64,000 nucleotides of DNA from Rhabdophis nuchalis (taxonomy: Eukaryota > Chordata > Lepidosauria > Squamata > Natricidae), in the NCBI GenBank assembly GCA_039707465.1, contig CM077645.1:147556503-147620502 (forward strand). The letters are read 5' to 3'. Every line of letters starts with the position of its first letter. The first letter of the stretch is position 1. Positions 1-10,765 of the stretch are shown here, piece by piece. The position numbers and the translations under genes are program-made. The notes under the pieces were generated by a model, which worked only from the letters and a program-made list of their open reading frames with translations, did no database searches and was not told the DNA's origin.

Positions 1-1139
1 GAAATATTTGCCTTATATACACCATTAACACCCTGTCTGCTCATTAGAAATGGTATCAATTCTTTCCTTTCTATCAGATTCCAGAACAATGGTACTGCCG
101 GGCTTTTTGAGCTACTCTGTGGTAGATTAGGTGTGGGCAAACAAACTCCTGTTTTATCCAGTTCAGTAAAGTGTCTTAGTGACCAAGGATCGGTTCTCAC
201 AGTTTCAGCACCTGTGGCAACTACAGCTTTTTCTGAAGTCATCCTTGACCATAGTCAGAATTGTCACAATACTGTTTTTGAAAAGGATTATCTTTTCAAA
301 GTATTTTAATTGGCAATATGATTGCTCTGTTACCTAGCCATGTTTTTACTGATTTCTTTCTGGGACACTTGGAGGAACTTATTATCACCTTTAAATATAT
401 AAATATTTTGGATCTGGGATATTTAAAAGACAAAGTGCTTCTTCATGATCTTGCCTATTCACTAAGACCAACAGATGTTCTGTTCTGGCCTACAGTGGTT
501 TACATATGAGAGGTATACTAGACAAAAAAGTTTGGGGTTGTGACACCAAATTGTGAAATTTAACGTCTTTCCACTCCTCTGGCAATAATTTGCTAATAAA
601 AACATTATATGTAGTTGAAGCATTCATAGTGGGTGGTTTGTTTTGTCTGATCCATTCTACTGTAAATCTTAATGTAATTTTTGTGATTTTATTGCTGCTC
701 CTCTCATAATTTAAATTAATTGGTTTAATGTGCTTATATAGGTCATTATTCTCTTTAGATAAAAAGTTTATATTTAAACAAATAAGTTCCACTTTATTTG
801 TATTCTTAGATTTTAGAACGTATAAGAATAAGGACTGGACTAGGATAGCAAATCCTTTTAAACAAATAATTTAACCTCTCCAAATTTACCTTCACATTAT
901 TTCGATATGCTTTTTGGATCTTGATTATACCTGCCAGATGGTCTATCTTGTGACCGAAGGGCATGCTGTCAGTAAGAAACTTTTTGCAAAATTTCCTCTA
1001 ATTCTGAGCTGCATGAGGAAGAAGTATTATTATTATTTTAGTCATCCCTTGAAGATACAGCATAAACCAAGCAAATGCTTTCTAGATGGAATTTGTGTTT
1101 TCATCTTGATGGAGAATTGTCTTACAGTGATAAATAAAT
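1..1139. other. Unassigned AT-rich sequence
   Basis: No recognisable gene or repeat end was found here. The minus strand has a 100-codon open stretch (490-792) and the plus strand two shorter ones, but none shows a known domain. It may be very old decayed transposon or plain intergenic DNA. Confidence 0.5.
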
Positions 1140-1736
1140 AAAATAAATAATTTAATTTATAACCCGCTCTCTCTCCCCGAAGGGACTCGAGGCGGGGCAC
1201 AGGGAAATTAAAAATGCATATAAAATCACAGACAATACAATATTAAAAAAGAATTAAACGAAACCCTGTGCTAAAATCCCCAAAGCTAAAACAAACCCCT
1301 AAAAACCCCTGACAACAGTTAAGTTATCCCAAGCCGGCCAAGCAAAAGAAATGTGTTTTTAATTTTTGACGGAAGGAGCGGAGGTCCGTAGTTGTTCTAA
1401 TATCGGGGGGAAGGTCGTTCCAGAGGGTCGGGCCTGCCACAGAGAAGGCCCTTCTCCTGGGCGTCGCCCGCTGGCACAGCCTAGTGGACGGCGCCCGGAG
1501 AGGTCCCTCTCTGTGGGAGCGAATCGGCCGCAGGGATGTATGGGGCAGGATGCGATCCCGCAGTTAACTAGGTCCCGTGCCATGGAGCGCTTTAAAAATG
1601 ATAACCAACACCTTGAAGCGCACCCGAAAGACGACAGGCAGCCAATGCAGCTCGCGCAGGAGCGGTGTTACATGGGAAAACCTAGAGGTTCCCATAATTG
1701 CCCGCGTGGCTGCATTCTGGACAAGCTGAAGTCTTG
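1140..1736 (-). mobile_element. L2-type LINE, 3' fragment
   Basis: The 3' end of the element lies at the low coordinate, where the L2 tail block (gagtccct then accgct/accccgc-like, read on the minus strand) is followed by AAAT-rich tail. The minus strand encodes the L2 C-terminal region with the landmarks LVQNAA, LRELHWLPVVFRVRFK and FKALHG, broken near the end. The copy is 5'-truncated at about 1736 and has no reverse transcriptase, so it is a dead-on-arrival insertion. Confidence 0.85.
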
Positions 1737-1739
1737 AAC

Positions 1740-2364
1740 TAAAGTAACTATTGGTGGGCCTTGTTGCTATCAGATAATTAAATATAGACATAAAATTGAA
1801 TTCCAGTACATTAGTTGGAATATATTCCATAATTGAAGACTAACAAAATGGCTTGCAGATGCATAGGCTGTATCTGGGAGTTCATGCTAAGCAGGCCTCT
1901 CCAGAAGGGAACTGTGAAGCTTTTATTTGTTGAACCTGAGATGTAATAAACCTGGCTCAGAAACTGGAAAAACTAGTTCTCCTCAACACCACATATGCAC
2001 AGCAATTGGAATGGTATGGCAGACTCTCACAGAGCCAACCAGATAATTGTAATAACTCAGTCGGCTATTTAGTAGAGGTGGAGAAATCCCCTTTCTCTCT
2101 ATCCTAAGTAGGTTCCCAGATTTGTTTCAAGTGTATAATTGGGGCTACATGTTTAACCTCAATAAATAGTCTTATGATATGAAACTGTATAATCAGCACT
2201 TGCTTATGCCTGCAGTGCCTATCAAGCTGGTTAAAATTGCAATGAACATTAGGCTTGTATCACATGATCATGTAAACAGCAATTACATTGTGTTATAATT
2301 ATTTTCTTTAGTGGAATAATGTAGATGTAGATGTTCAAAATAAGTCTCTGTGTGTGTGACTTTG
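1740..2364. other. Unassigned sequence
   Basis: Nothing recognisable. Mixed AT-rich DNA between an L2 fragment and a SINE-like repeat. Confidence 0.5.
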
Positions 2365-2553
2365 TCGGTTTATTTATTTATTTATTCCTGGCAACTGCCT
2401 GGATAAGTCCCTGCAGCTTTCATGGCAAGTAGTTTGCCATTGTTGCTTCCTAGCTTCAAGAGACTGTGACTGGCCCAAGATCAACCAGATAGCTTCATGC
2501 CTAAGGCGGGACAAGAACTTACAGTCTCCTAATTTCTAGCCTGATTTAGAGTT
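2365..2553 (-). mobile_element. MIR/CORE-like SINE remnant
   Basis: The stretch contains the phrase seen in squamate CORE-type SINEs (tttgccattg, gagactgtgactggcccaag, tcatgcctaagg, cagtctcctaatttctagcc) and begins with a TTTA-rich tail on the plus strand, meaning the element reads on the minus strand. Family name is from memory of the motif; no tRNA-like head is retained. Confidence 0.55.
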
Positions 2554-2554
2554 A

Positions 2555-2990
2555 GATTTTAGATTTTATTATATTTATATCCCGCACCGACAGTATCTCC
2601 TACAAAAGGACCCAGGGCGGCGCACAGGAATTTAAAACACAATATACAATACAAAATACATAACATCCTAAAACCCTATTAAACTCAATGACCTGTGCTA
2701 AAAACATGATTTAAAAACCTTCTAATTAAAAATTTGTACAACTAACACAGTCATTTATCGGGTGGTTAACCTAAGCCGGCTTGATGGAATAAGTGCGTTT
2801 TCAGACGCTGGCGGAAACGACGGAGGTCCGAGATGGTACGGAGATCGGGAGGCAGGTCGTTCCAGAGGGTCGGGCCCGCCACAGAGAAGGCCCTTCCCCT
2901 GGGCGTCGCCAACCGGCATTGCCTGGCCGACGGCACCCGGAGAAGACCCTCTCTTTGGGAGCAGATCGGTTGGAGGGATGTATGAGGCCT
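2555..2990 (-). mobile_element. L2-type LINE, 3' fragment
   Basis: The characteristic L2 tail (ggacccagggcgg, gcacagg on the plus strand) is followed by the reverse complement of the C-terminal coding region (gaccctctctttgggagc, cgttccagagggtcgggcc). It is cut off at about 2990 in the middle of the C-terminal domain. Confidence 0.85.
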
Positions 2991-3292
2991 TAATTACTAC
3001 ATCAGACTGGCTCTTTCTCAAAATAGCTAGTTATCACCAATCCAACATGGCGGTTACATGGAGGAAGATCCTGTTTAATAAATATATTCTTACTTTAGAG
3101 GGGGGGGGAATCTTATATTTACATTATACAAATAGATGGTAGTTTGTGGCCTTTCAGCCGCCAGACCTTCCAGCAGCTGAATCACATGAGAAGGCGGCAT
3201 AGAGTCAGGGCCAGCATCAAGGCAACCTGAGAGCTCTGAGGGGGAAGAGGGAATGGTGCTGTCAGAGAGAGAAACAGAGGCAGAGCCTAGAC

Positions 3293-3846
3293 CAGTGATG
3301 GCGAACCTTTTTTGCCTCAGGTGCCAAAAGCATGCACTTGTGCACCATTGCACACACTCAGGTGCCCACCCCCACAACTTAATCCCCCCTGCCATGCCCC
3401 CTGTGCATTCGTGCGTGACACCCTACCCTGCTGCCCCACGCATGCATGCACAACTTTCTTGGAGCCTGGGGAAGGTGAAATCGCCCCCCTCTCAGAGGCC
3501 CTCCTGAGGCCGAAAACAGTCCATTTTCCAACTTCCGGTGAGCCCAGTAAGTCCGTTTTTCGCTCTCTGGAGGCTTCAGGAGGCTTTCCTGAAGCCTCCA
3601 GAGGTCAAAAAACTGCTGAAAATCAAGGCTGAAAATCAGCTGGCCAGCGTATGCATGCGTGCTGGAGCTGACAGGGCAACACCTTGTAGACCCTCATTTC
3701 ATTTCATTTCATTCGATTTATATACCGCGCCTTCTTCATCGAAACGGACCCAGGGCGGTGCACAGGAAATTAAAACCAATAAATAGTATACAATACAATA
3801 AATATGAATAAAAAGAATTAAATTACGCATAGGTTCGCCATCATGG
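3293..3846. mobile_element. hAT element, non-autonomous, with L2 nested
   Basis: Termini are CAGTGATGGCGAACC on the left and GGTTCGCCATCATGG on the right, imperfect inverted repeats. The flanks carry a perfect 8-bp TSD, GCCTAGAC, at 3285-3292 and 3847-3854, as expected for hAT. No transposase is encoded. An L2 3' end (about 3700-3833) is inserted near the right end. Confidence 0.85.
3700..3833 (-). mobile_element. L2-type LINE 3' end nested in a hAT element
   Basis: Contains the L2 tail block (ggacccagggcggtgcacagg on the plus strand, about 20 bases of it) between ATTTC repeats and AT-rich 3' UTR. Only the non-coding 3' end is present. Confidence 0.75.
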
Positions 3847-3879
3847 GCCTAGACCATCTGTCAGCAGCCCCCAGAGAGT

Positions 3880-4352
3880 TTAGAGTTTATTGGTTTTTTA
3901 TACCGCCCTACTCCCGAAGGACTCAGGGCGGTGTACAGCCAAAATAAAAACAAATATATAAAAGTTAAAAGAAAGCTTTTAAAAGACATAATTAAAATAT
4001 TGGCTGAAATGTGGAAAAAAACCAAACTAACCCTGATTAAAATAATAAAAAATTTAAATTTAAAAATCTAAATTTAAAAATTTAAAAATCGTGCTTTATG
4101 CCAGCCCGGCTTGTTAAAAGAGAAAGGTTTTGAGACCACAGCGGAAGATGCGTAAGTTAGGGATAGTTCTTAATTCTGGGGGCAATTCGTTCCAGAGGGC
4201 AGGTGCTCCCACAGAGAAGGCTCTCCCCCTGGGTGTCGCCAGTCGACATTGTCTAGCCGACGGCACCATGAGGAGACCCTCCCTATGGGAGCGTATGGGC
4301 CGGTAGGATGCTCTCGGTAGCAGAAGGCGATCTCGTAGGTACACAGGTCCTA
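3880..4352 (-). mobile_element. L2-type LINE, 3' fragment, inside the LTR region
   Basis: Tail block with actcagggcggtgtacag near 3920, then AT-rich 3' UTR and the reversed C-terminal coding end. The minus strand still reads YRPIRSHREGLL, GRAFSVGAPALWNELPPELR and FRCGLKTFLF from 4344 to 4114. Truncated at both the RT and endonuclease side. Confidence 0.85.
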
Positions 4353-4699
4353 AGCCAGCCAGATCTGGAGATGGCTATTGAGGAAGGGGAGGAACAGCTG
4401 GGTCCAGTGCCTAACATGTGGATGTGAAGAGGGCAGAGGAGAGCAGTGGAAATCTGTGGGCTGATCCTTGGGATGGAAGAGCCACCACTGCTAGCGAAGC
4501 CCCACCCTATCTCTGGGGATAAAAGGCAAGGGGTGGAAATGAATAGATGTGGCAGACAACTATTCATCTCCCTGCTGGACAAACTTGTTAGCCTGTGGTG
4601 AGAGAAAAACTTTTTGCTAGGGCTGCTGTCGCTCCTAATGAAGGAATCCTTGATTTCACTTCCGAGGGTTTGTTGTGTTTGGGGAGTTAGGTCAGAACA

Positions 4700-5074
4700 G
4701 GTATAATCAAATATAATTCACTTGTTTCTATGAAGGACAAAAGATAAAAGAAAAATAACAGGAAAATAAATGCCTAATGGCCCACATTCATTCATTGATT
4801 TCAGTATTCGCATTTGGAATCTGATATGAGTTAAGGAATGTCCAGTGAGCTGTGAAGATAGAGAAGAAGATTTAGAGTTTGCTAGCAACTAGTAGTTAAT
4901 TTTACTTAAGTAGCTTCTTTTTTTTTTTTACCAGAGCCCTTGATTAACTCTTTCAGGAATTTAGTAGCAGCCCTTTAGAATAAGGACAGTGTGATTTTAA
5001 GAGAAGGTCTATTATTTGATGGCAGGAAGATAGTTTTTCTTGAAATTAAATCTTCCCTTTTACCTATTTTCTAA
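4700..5074. other. Unassigned sequence
   Basis: Nothing recognised beyond a short T-run near 4918. It lies between the LTR end and an L2 fragment. Confidence 0.5.
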
Positions 5075-5765
5075 CAAAGCTCCCATATAACACCAATCCT
5101 GCGCGAGCTGCATTGGCTTCCTGTGGTCTTTCGGGTGCGCTTCAAGGTTCTGACGACCATCTTTAAAGCGCACCATGGCTCGGGGCCTAGTTATATGCGA
5201 GACCGTCTCCTGCCCCATACATCCCTTAGACCAGGGGTCTGCAAAGTCAGCTCTTTTAAGACTGGTGGACTTCAACTCCCAGAATTCCCCAGCCAGCATA
5301 GCTGGCTGGGGAATTCTGGGACTTGAAGTCCACCAGTCTTAAAAGAGCCGACTTTGCAGACCCCTGCCTTAGACCGATACGCTCCCACAGAGAGGGCCTT
5401 CTCAGGATGCCGTTGGCCGGACAATGCCGACTGGCGACACCCAGGGGAAGAGCCTTCTCTGTGGCGGGCCCTGCCCTTTGGAACGACCTACCCCCTGAAC
5501 TCCAGACCATCACCGACCTCCGCCTCTTCCGCCAATGTCTAAAGACATACTTTTTTCATCAAGCCGGCCTAGCCTAACCTCCCATGGGGACTTTTAGAAA
5601 AGTTTTAAATTGGGTTTTTAATAATTGGTTTTAGCATAGGATCGGGATTATTTAATATATATTTTAAAATATTTATCTGTTTTCTATTTTGTATATCTTT
5701 TAAATTTCCTGTGCGCGGCCCTGGGTCCTCTGCGGAGAAGGGCGGGATATAAATGTAATAATTAA
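5075..5765 (+). mobile_element. L2-type LINE, 3' fragment split by a hairpin hAT element
   Basis: Coding remnants ELHWLPVVFRVRFKVLTTIFKA (first part) and RPIRSHREGLL to FRQCLKTYFFHQAGLA (second part) are separated by the 5232-5366 insertion. The 3' UTR follows, with ctgtgcgcggccctgggtcc and the GGGCGGGATATAAAT tail at about 5740, ending in AATT repeats. Both halves align to one continuous L2 C-terminus once the insertion is ignored. Confidence 0.9.
5232..5366. mobile_element. Hairpin (fold-back) hAT MITE
   Basis: A 135-bp near-perfect palindrome with ends CAGGGGTCTGCAAAGT and its reverse complement and a centre around ccagccagcatagctggctgg. A perfect 8-bp TSD, CCTTAGAC, lies at 5224-5231 and 5367-5374. 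Two more copies of the same family sit at 13596 and 20226. No coding capacity; it must have moved with a transposase from elsewhere. Confidence 0.9.
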
Positions 5766-5775
5766 TTAATTAAAT

Positions 5776-6172
5776 TACGCCCCTCCAGCCCAAGTATTCC
5801 AACTGGCGGGGTCCAGGAGAGGGGCCTTGTCTGCAGTTTCACTTGCCCTCTGGAACATCGTGACTCCCAGAGAAGGTATTCTCCAACCCTCCTTGAACTT
5901 CCGTAATTGCGTAAAGACTTGGCTCTGCCAATTAGCTTGGGGCCTCAATGGGAAAGCATCACAGTAAAGGTGATTGATAGATTGACAACAGATCCCATCC
6001 CCTCATTCTACTCCCATCCTCCCCATCTTTCATTGGACCTTAGTGTTTGGCTTGTATTAATTTATTTATGTTTGTAGTATATACTTTTTACCCTTTATGA
6101 TTGTAAGTGGCCCAGAGTTACCCTATGGTAAAAATGGGCAGCCAATACATTTTATAAATCAATCAATCAATT
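5776..6172 (+). mobile_element. Diverged L2/CR1-group LINE 3' end
   Basis: The plus strand encodes a decayed C-terminal piece resembling the family end (tcacttgccctctggaac, then ttgaacttccgtaa) and finishes with taagtggcccagagttac, gggcagccaatac and an AATC-rich tail. The order matches the L2 3' ends in this window but the sequence is much more diverged, so this is an older family. Confidence 0.55.
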
Positions 6173-6174
6173 GA

Positions 6175-7570
6175 AATGGTAAAACAACTGGACAATAAAA
6201 GAAGAAACTGGAAACATTCTTCTTGAAAGGATGGGAGATCCCAAAGAAGGCAAAGCAAGAAAGCCATAAGTCTGTTTGTGGGCATTAGCTAAATTCTGCC
6301 TCCTTAGATATCTTATCTTCCAAAAAAGAAAAAGAAAGAAGCCCACCTTCTGATGTCTATCATTATAACAAGAATAAAGGAAAAGGTTCACAAGAAGGCC
6401 TTTGCATGCTGTATTTTGTCTGATGAATGTTGACAGCTCCAGCTAAATGGTGTGAAAAGCAGGATTTATACTCACACCATCAAAATAATTGGAGACTCAA
6501 ACCAGAGCTGTATTTCCAGCAGGAATGGCATCTCGAGTTATGGGAAAGCTGGCTCAGTCATTAATCCAGCCAAATATCATCTGGTTATTCTGAACTGCGT
6601 TAGTTGGGCTGACTAACTCCTCAACAAGAAATTAAATCAGAAGACCAGAAGGTGCCAGCTGCCCAACTGATTCATTCTCCAACTAACAAGACAGAAGTAA
6701 TGCCATTTAATAGGATTAACGGACAATATAGAGTTTTGTTTCCCATAAAAGCAAATGGTCTCACAGACTTAACCAGAAAGAATAAGCGTAAGAAGATTGG
6801 TTGGATTCCTACATGCTGAAAAGCCTTTCAGAAGTTAAGAACTGATTTGTGTTCATAGTTTTGCGTTTTGTGCCCTTGTCATAAGAGGTTGAATTTTAAT
6901 CATCCTTTTGTTATATATGTTGATGTATCTGATATGGTGCATTCCTAATGCAAGAATTTGAGGACAGAAAGTTTAAAATTTCCTTTTTACCTATTGTCTA
7001 ACAAATCATCCTCTTTCCCCAGAGATGCCTGTAGCAAGGAGGATGAATTGATACGTGAAGCATATTTGATCTGCTGTAGAGTTCATTATAAATTATCAGT
7101 GTTAAAATAAAATAGTAAATGAAAGGTAAAATAATTTATCTGTTTCTTATAAGAACAATCCTCCCATTGTCATGGATATATGTGACAGAATTCAACAGTG
7201 AATGGAAAAATCTGAAAGGACCTCGTTTTCAGCTTTTATTTTTCTGGTGTAAACAATAATTGTCATAACTATTTTTAAACCAACTTCACTGGCTGCCAAT
7301 TTTATTTCTATGTGCAGGTCAAAGTGTTGGTTTTCATCTTTGAAGCCCCAAATGATTTTAAAAGAGGCTATTTAAGACTCTACTTCCTCTGTATGATTCT
7401 GCCTAACCTTATTGAGTGCTACATATATACAGTATATCCCCCAGCCTTGCTTCACAATTGGATGAGCTGCATTTTCTGAGAATGAAAGAAAAGAGCATCT
7501 CTGAGTGATTTGCTATATTGTCTGTGCTTCCAAATTGGGGGGTGCAGGCAAAAATATTTCGACTTGTAAT
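6175..7570. other. Unassigned sequence
   Basis: About 1.4 kb with no recognised gene or repeat end. No long open frame and no clear exon signature. Confidence 0.5.
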
Positions 7571-7576
7571 ATAACA

Positions 7577-7800
7577 GGGATGGCGAGCTTATGGCACGCG
7601 GGCCAGAGGTGGCACGCAGAGCAGAGGTGGTATTCAGCAGGTTCTGACCAACTGTGGAGAACCAGTAGCGGAAATTTTGAGTAGTTCAGAGTACTGGTAA
7701 ATACCACCTCTGACTGGCCCCACCCCCATCCATTGTCTGCCTCCCGAGTCCCAGCTGATGGGGAGGGAATGGGGATTTTGCAGTAACCTTCCCATGGAGT
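7577..7800. mobile_element. hAT-type left end with an inner hAT MITE (7622-7712)
   Basis: The left end CAGGGATGGCGAGCTTATGG resembles the hAT ends at 3293 and 15041, but no right end was found. Inside it, 7622-7712 is a compact MITE with ends CAGAGGTGGTATT and AATACCACCTCTG; the same MITE occurs at 46809-46890. Confidence 0.6.
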
Positions 7801-7807
7801 GGAGAAT

Positions 7808-7866
7808 ATACATACATACATACATACATACATACATACATACATACATACATACATACATACATT
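7808..7866. repeat. (CATA)n microsatellite
   Basis: About 14 uninterrupted CATA units. Open frames of MYVC repeats on the minus strand come only from this array. Confidence 0.95.
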
Positions 7867-7977
7867 GATAATGTCATAATTTAAATTATGACCTATATTT
7901 AAATTACATTATCAAAAATATCTTTTTCTAGGCATATAAACATATAAACATATGCACAAATACACATCATCATCATC

Positions 7978-8100
7978 ACCTCCCGAACTCCGGACCACCT
8001 CGGACCTCCGCCTTTTCTGCCAGCGCCTGAAGACGCACTTTTTCCATCAAGCCGGCCTAGCGTGATCACCCTATAACAACTGAGTTTTAAATTAGCAATT
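7978..8100 (+). mobile_element. L2-type LINE, upstream part of a copy split by an ORF1-only element
   Basis: Encodes the end of the L2 C-terminus (ccgaactccggaccacc to tcaagccggcctagcg) then 3' UTR. It breaks off at AAATTAGCAATT (8089-8100), the TSD of the next insertion, and resumes at 9976. Confidence 0.85.
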
Positions 8101-9975
8101 TGTTCGTCTTCCTGTTCCTGCTTCTGGCGGCGATGGATGAACCTTGGGGTTCGTCCGCCGTTTTGTTCTTTTTCCTGCCCCTAACGGGGCGGGGTGCCCC
8201 CCTTTTTCTTTTTGGGGGGGACCTTCCGTAGGGCTGGCTTGCCTGGACTGGTTCTGCTGGCGGCAGCTGGAGGAACGGTCCTTGTCTTCGGTCCAGGTGG
8301 AAGAAGACATGCTGCGGGGGGCTTGGTTCCCTTCGCCAATGGAGGACAGCAGTAAATAATGAATTTGGAGAGAACGGAGCGCTCGGGTCGGATGGCTTTG
8401 CCGGGGCTTGAGATGCAAGGCGGAGAGTAAGTGACTTTAAAACTTTTTCTTGCTGGCGGCTTGGACTGGAAGAGACGTGGAGGGGGGTGTTTGTCAACCC
8501 CCCCCCTCGGATTTACAACAGCGGCGTTTAGAAATGGCTCCTTGTTGCGAGGAAGCGGATATTTCTCATCCGGACTTTTGCGGAACAAGTGAAAGTGCTT
8601 TGCGGCTTGTTTCTATACAATGTATCTAAGTCCGCCTTTATTGAAACAATTTCTTTTTTCACTCTCTCCTGCTGGCTGCCTGGCTGGGCGGTGGAAGATG
8701 GCTCCTCTTTGTTCCTGAATGACTATTTCTTTATGGAAAATCACCAACATTTCTTTGTAATTTGGACTGTCTCTCTTTATTAATGGAATTTTTTTTTTGA
8801 ATAACTGGTTCCTTCCCTGGAATACCTTCTCTTTTTTAACAATTGTCTGTGGAAACTGTTTCTTCTCTGGGCTCTACAGCTTGTTACAACTCTGAGCTGA
8901 ACTTTTTTTTCTCCTGACTGGCTCCAGCAGCCGCACCCAAAAAACGCCATTTTAGTGGCACTGATTATAATAGCTTATCATGGCTTCAAAAAAACAACCA
9001 GAGAATTCGGGACTGGAACAAAGAATGACGGCGATGGAGGAAGCATTAAACTCCTTGGTGCTGGAAATTAAAGCGATGAGGAGAGACCAGTGTAGCTCTA
9101 AGCTTGAACTTTTGGAAACACAAAAAAAATTGATGGAGAACACGCAGAAGACCGAGGAGCTGGAAGTGGGGTTGGCTGGGGCAAAGGGAGAACTTAAAAA
9201 TGTCAACACTGAAATTGCAGATTTGTCTGGTCATATGTCTAGGATGGATTTTGAAAGAATGTCATATTTTTTAAGATTTCAAAACATTTTGGAGGAAACT
9301 GGTGAATGCCTTCCTGATCTCATGAGTACAATTTTAGCAGACTATTTACATAAACCTAAAGAGGAGATCAGGGGGGACATTGACCTAGTCTATAGAATTA
9401 ATTCAACATATGCCAGGTTAAATGAAGTACCCAGAGAGATTCATATTAAATTTGTTAGAAGGTCGACCAGGGAGGGAATTTTGAAGGCGCAGAGAGACAG
9501 GTCTTTAATTTACCAACAAAAGGAAGTCGCCATCTTGAAACAGATCCCAAAAAAGATTAGAGAGGTGAGGAGGAAGTATTCCTTCTTATCTAAAAAATTA
9601 TTTAACCACGGGATTTGGTTTAAGTGGGCGATGCCAGAAGGGATGTTGGTGTTCTGGGATGAAGGAAGAGTAAGGATTAAAACAGTTGTTGAGGAGGAAG
9701 CCTTTCTTAAAAAACATTTCTCTATCCTGGGAGAAGATCCAGGGGGGATGGAGGGGGCCACGGCCCCGCCCGCTGGGGGCCAGGAAGGAGACCAAGAAGA
9801 TACAATTGCCAAGAGACTTAGGTCTAAAAAATGACTTTGCTTTTTATTAATACAGTATAACTTTTTAACCTCGACGTGAAAGTTCTCAAAATATTTTTGT
9901 ATTTCACCCTACCCCTACCCTACCTTAAAAAATTTGTAAAAACAAATAAAACTTTTTCAATATAAAAAAATAAAT
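8101..9975 (+). mobile_element. ORF1-only L1 relative (HAL1-like), copy A
   Basis: A complete 1,875-bp unit: an 879-bp leader, one ORF (8980-9834), a 141-bp 3' UTR and an A-rich end (ATAAAACTTTTTCAATATAAAA). The 12-bp TSD AAATTAGCAATT lies at 8089-8100 and 9976-9987, inside an L2. There is no ORF2 between ORF1 and the A-rich end, so the copy is not simply 3'-truncated; it ends with the same 3' motif as copies B and C. Leader and 3' UTR are clearly diverged from B and C, so A belongs to another subfamily. Confidence 0.85.
8980..9834 (+). CDS. L1-type ORF1 protein (RNA-binding chaperone), 284 aa, intact
   Basis: In L1 elements ORF1p trimerises, coats the element RNA and helps reverse transcription. 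The protein starts with a heptad-rich coiled coil (about residues 8-90). An RRM-like domain follows (about 93-177: FLRFQNILEETGECLPDLM, then REIHIKFVRRSTREGIL), then a C-terminal domain (about 180-247: AILKQIPKKIREVRRKYSFL, ending at MPEGMLVFW). A Gly/Pro-rich tail ends in KRLRSKK. The ATG is the first of the frame, just after the leader. The frame is open throughout. There is no ORF2 downstream. The family call comes from recognised motifs; similarity to the ORFs at 37788 and 31664 is visible by eye. Confidence 0.85.
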   Translation: MASKKQPENSGLEQRMTAMEEALNSLVLEIKAMRRDQCSSKLELLETQKKLMENTQKTEELEVGLAGAKGELKNVNTEIADLSGHMSRMDFERMSYFLRFQNILEETGECLPDLMSTILADYLHKPKEEIRGDIDLVYRINSTYARLNEVPREIHIKFVRRSTREGILKAQRDRSLIYQQKEVAILKQIPKKIREVRRKYSFLSKKLFNHGIWFKWAMPEGMLVFWDEGRVRIKTVVEEEAFLKKHFSILGEDPGGMEGATAPPAGGQEGDQEDTIAKRLRSKK

Positions 9976-10165
9976 AAATTAGCAATTCGTTTTAATTAGA
10001 GGGATTTTAATAATTTTAGCACAGGGTTTTCTTAATTTAATTGGTTTTATGATATTTATTATGTATTTATGTATATATCTTTTCAAATTTCCTGTGCGCT
10101 GCCCTGGGTCCCTTCTGGGAGATAGGTGCGGGATACAAGTCGAATAAACTCAAACTCAATTTTAG
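9976..10165 (+). mobile_element. L2-type LINE, downstream part of the split copy
   Basis: After the second TSD copy the L2 3' UTR resumes and reaches ctgtgcgctgccctgggtcc and a gtgcgggatacaag tail at about 10100-10150. Together with 7978-8100 it forms one L2 3' end. Confidence 0.85.
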
Positions 10166-10169
10166 CTAT

Positions 10170-10760
10170 TGTCTAAAATGATGTTAGGATGAAGTCCTCT
10201 TCCGCATGTTTCCAACCAGTGCAATCCTGAGTTTTCTTTTGCCAATTGGGCTAGTAATACTTGCTGATGATGTTGATCCATCTTGTTTCAGGTCCCTTTT
10301 TTGATGCTTTTATCAAGTGGGATCCATTCTAATGAGTGCTTTGATTCAGCTGCTACCAGTTCTTTTTGCTATATGACCAGCCCATTTCAATTTCAATTAT
10401 TTTACTCTCTTGATGATATCATATACTTTCATTTGTTCTCTAATCCATGTCCATCTTTCTATTTTATCTTGTGATGCTGAGCATGTCAGGGTGGAACTTA
10501 CCGATATTTAATTTCTTTTGACGGGAGGACTAAGCTTCACACATCTTGCTCTCTTTCAGTGCCCTGAATGCTTGTTTATTGTATTTCCAGAACCACTGCT
10601 GGATGGGGAAGGGGAGAAAAAAACCCTGCAAGGAGCTAAAGCTACTCAATTGTTATCAGTAAGTTCCTTTTATTTTATTCTCTTTGCTCCTTCAACAGCA
10701 GGAAGTTCCAGGATTCCTTTACAGGAAAGTCACTTGATGAGGAGCAGATAGAGCTTATAT
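10170..10760. other. Unassigned sequence
   Basis: No recognised element. Contains short open frames without domains and a run of pyrimidine-rich DNA. Confidence 0.5.
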
Positions 10761-10765
10761 AAATC

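Larger units (their letters stand above)
3130..4699 (+). mobile_element. Gypsy-like LTR region, interrupted
   Basis: Sequence on both sides of a hAT and an L2 insertion reads like one long terminal repeat. The 3' part holds a TATA-like box (ggggataaaagg, about 4516) and ends in GGTCAGAACA at about 4690-4699. The same terminus occurs in reverse at 10766-10775, which supports a shared LTR boundary. No gag or pol is present, so this is likely a solo LTR. The left boundary is uncertain. Confidence 0.4.

Noticed and set aside
1366..1737. Plus-strand 123-codon frame, and similar ones at 2762, 24904 and 54767-55766
   Set aside because: Antisense or out-of-frame shadows of L2 C-terminal coding sequence.
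7808..7866. Microsatellite arrays considered as CRISPR-like arrays
   Set aside because: Units are 3-5 bp without unique spacers and the genome is clearly eukaryotic.
8087..8588. Overlapping minus-strand frames of 108-136 codons
   Set aside because: Antisense to the GC-rich leader of ORF1-only copy A; similar frames occur in the leaders of B and C for compositional reasons.
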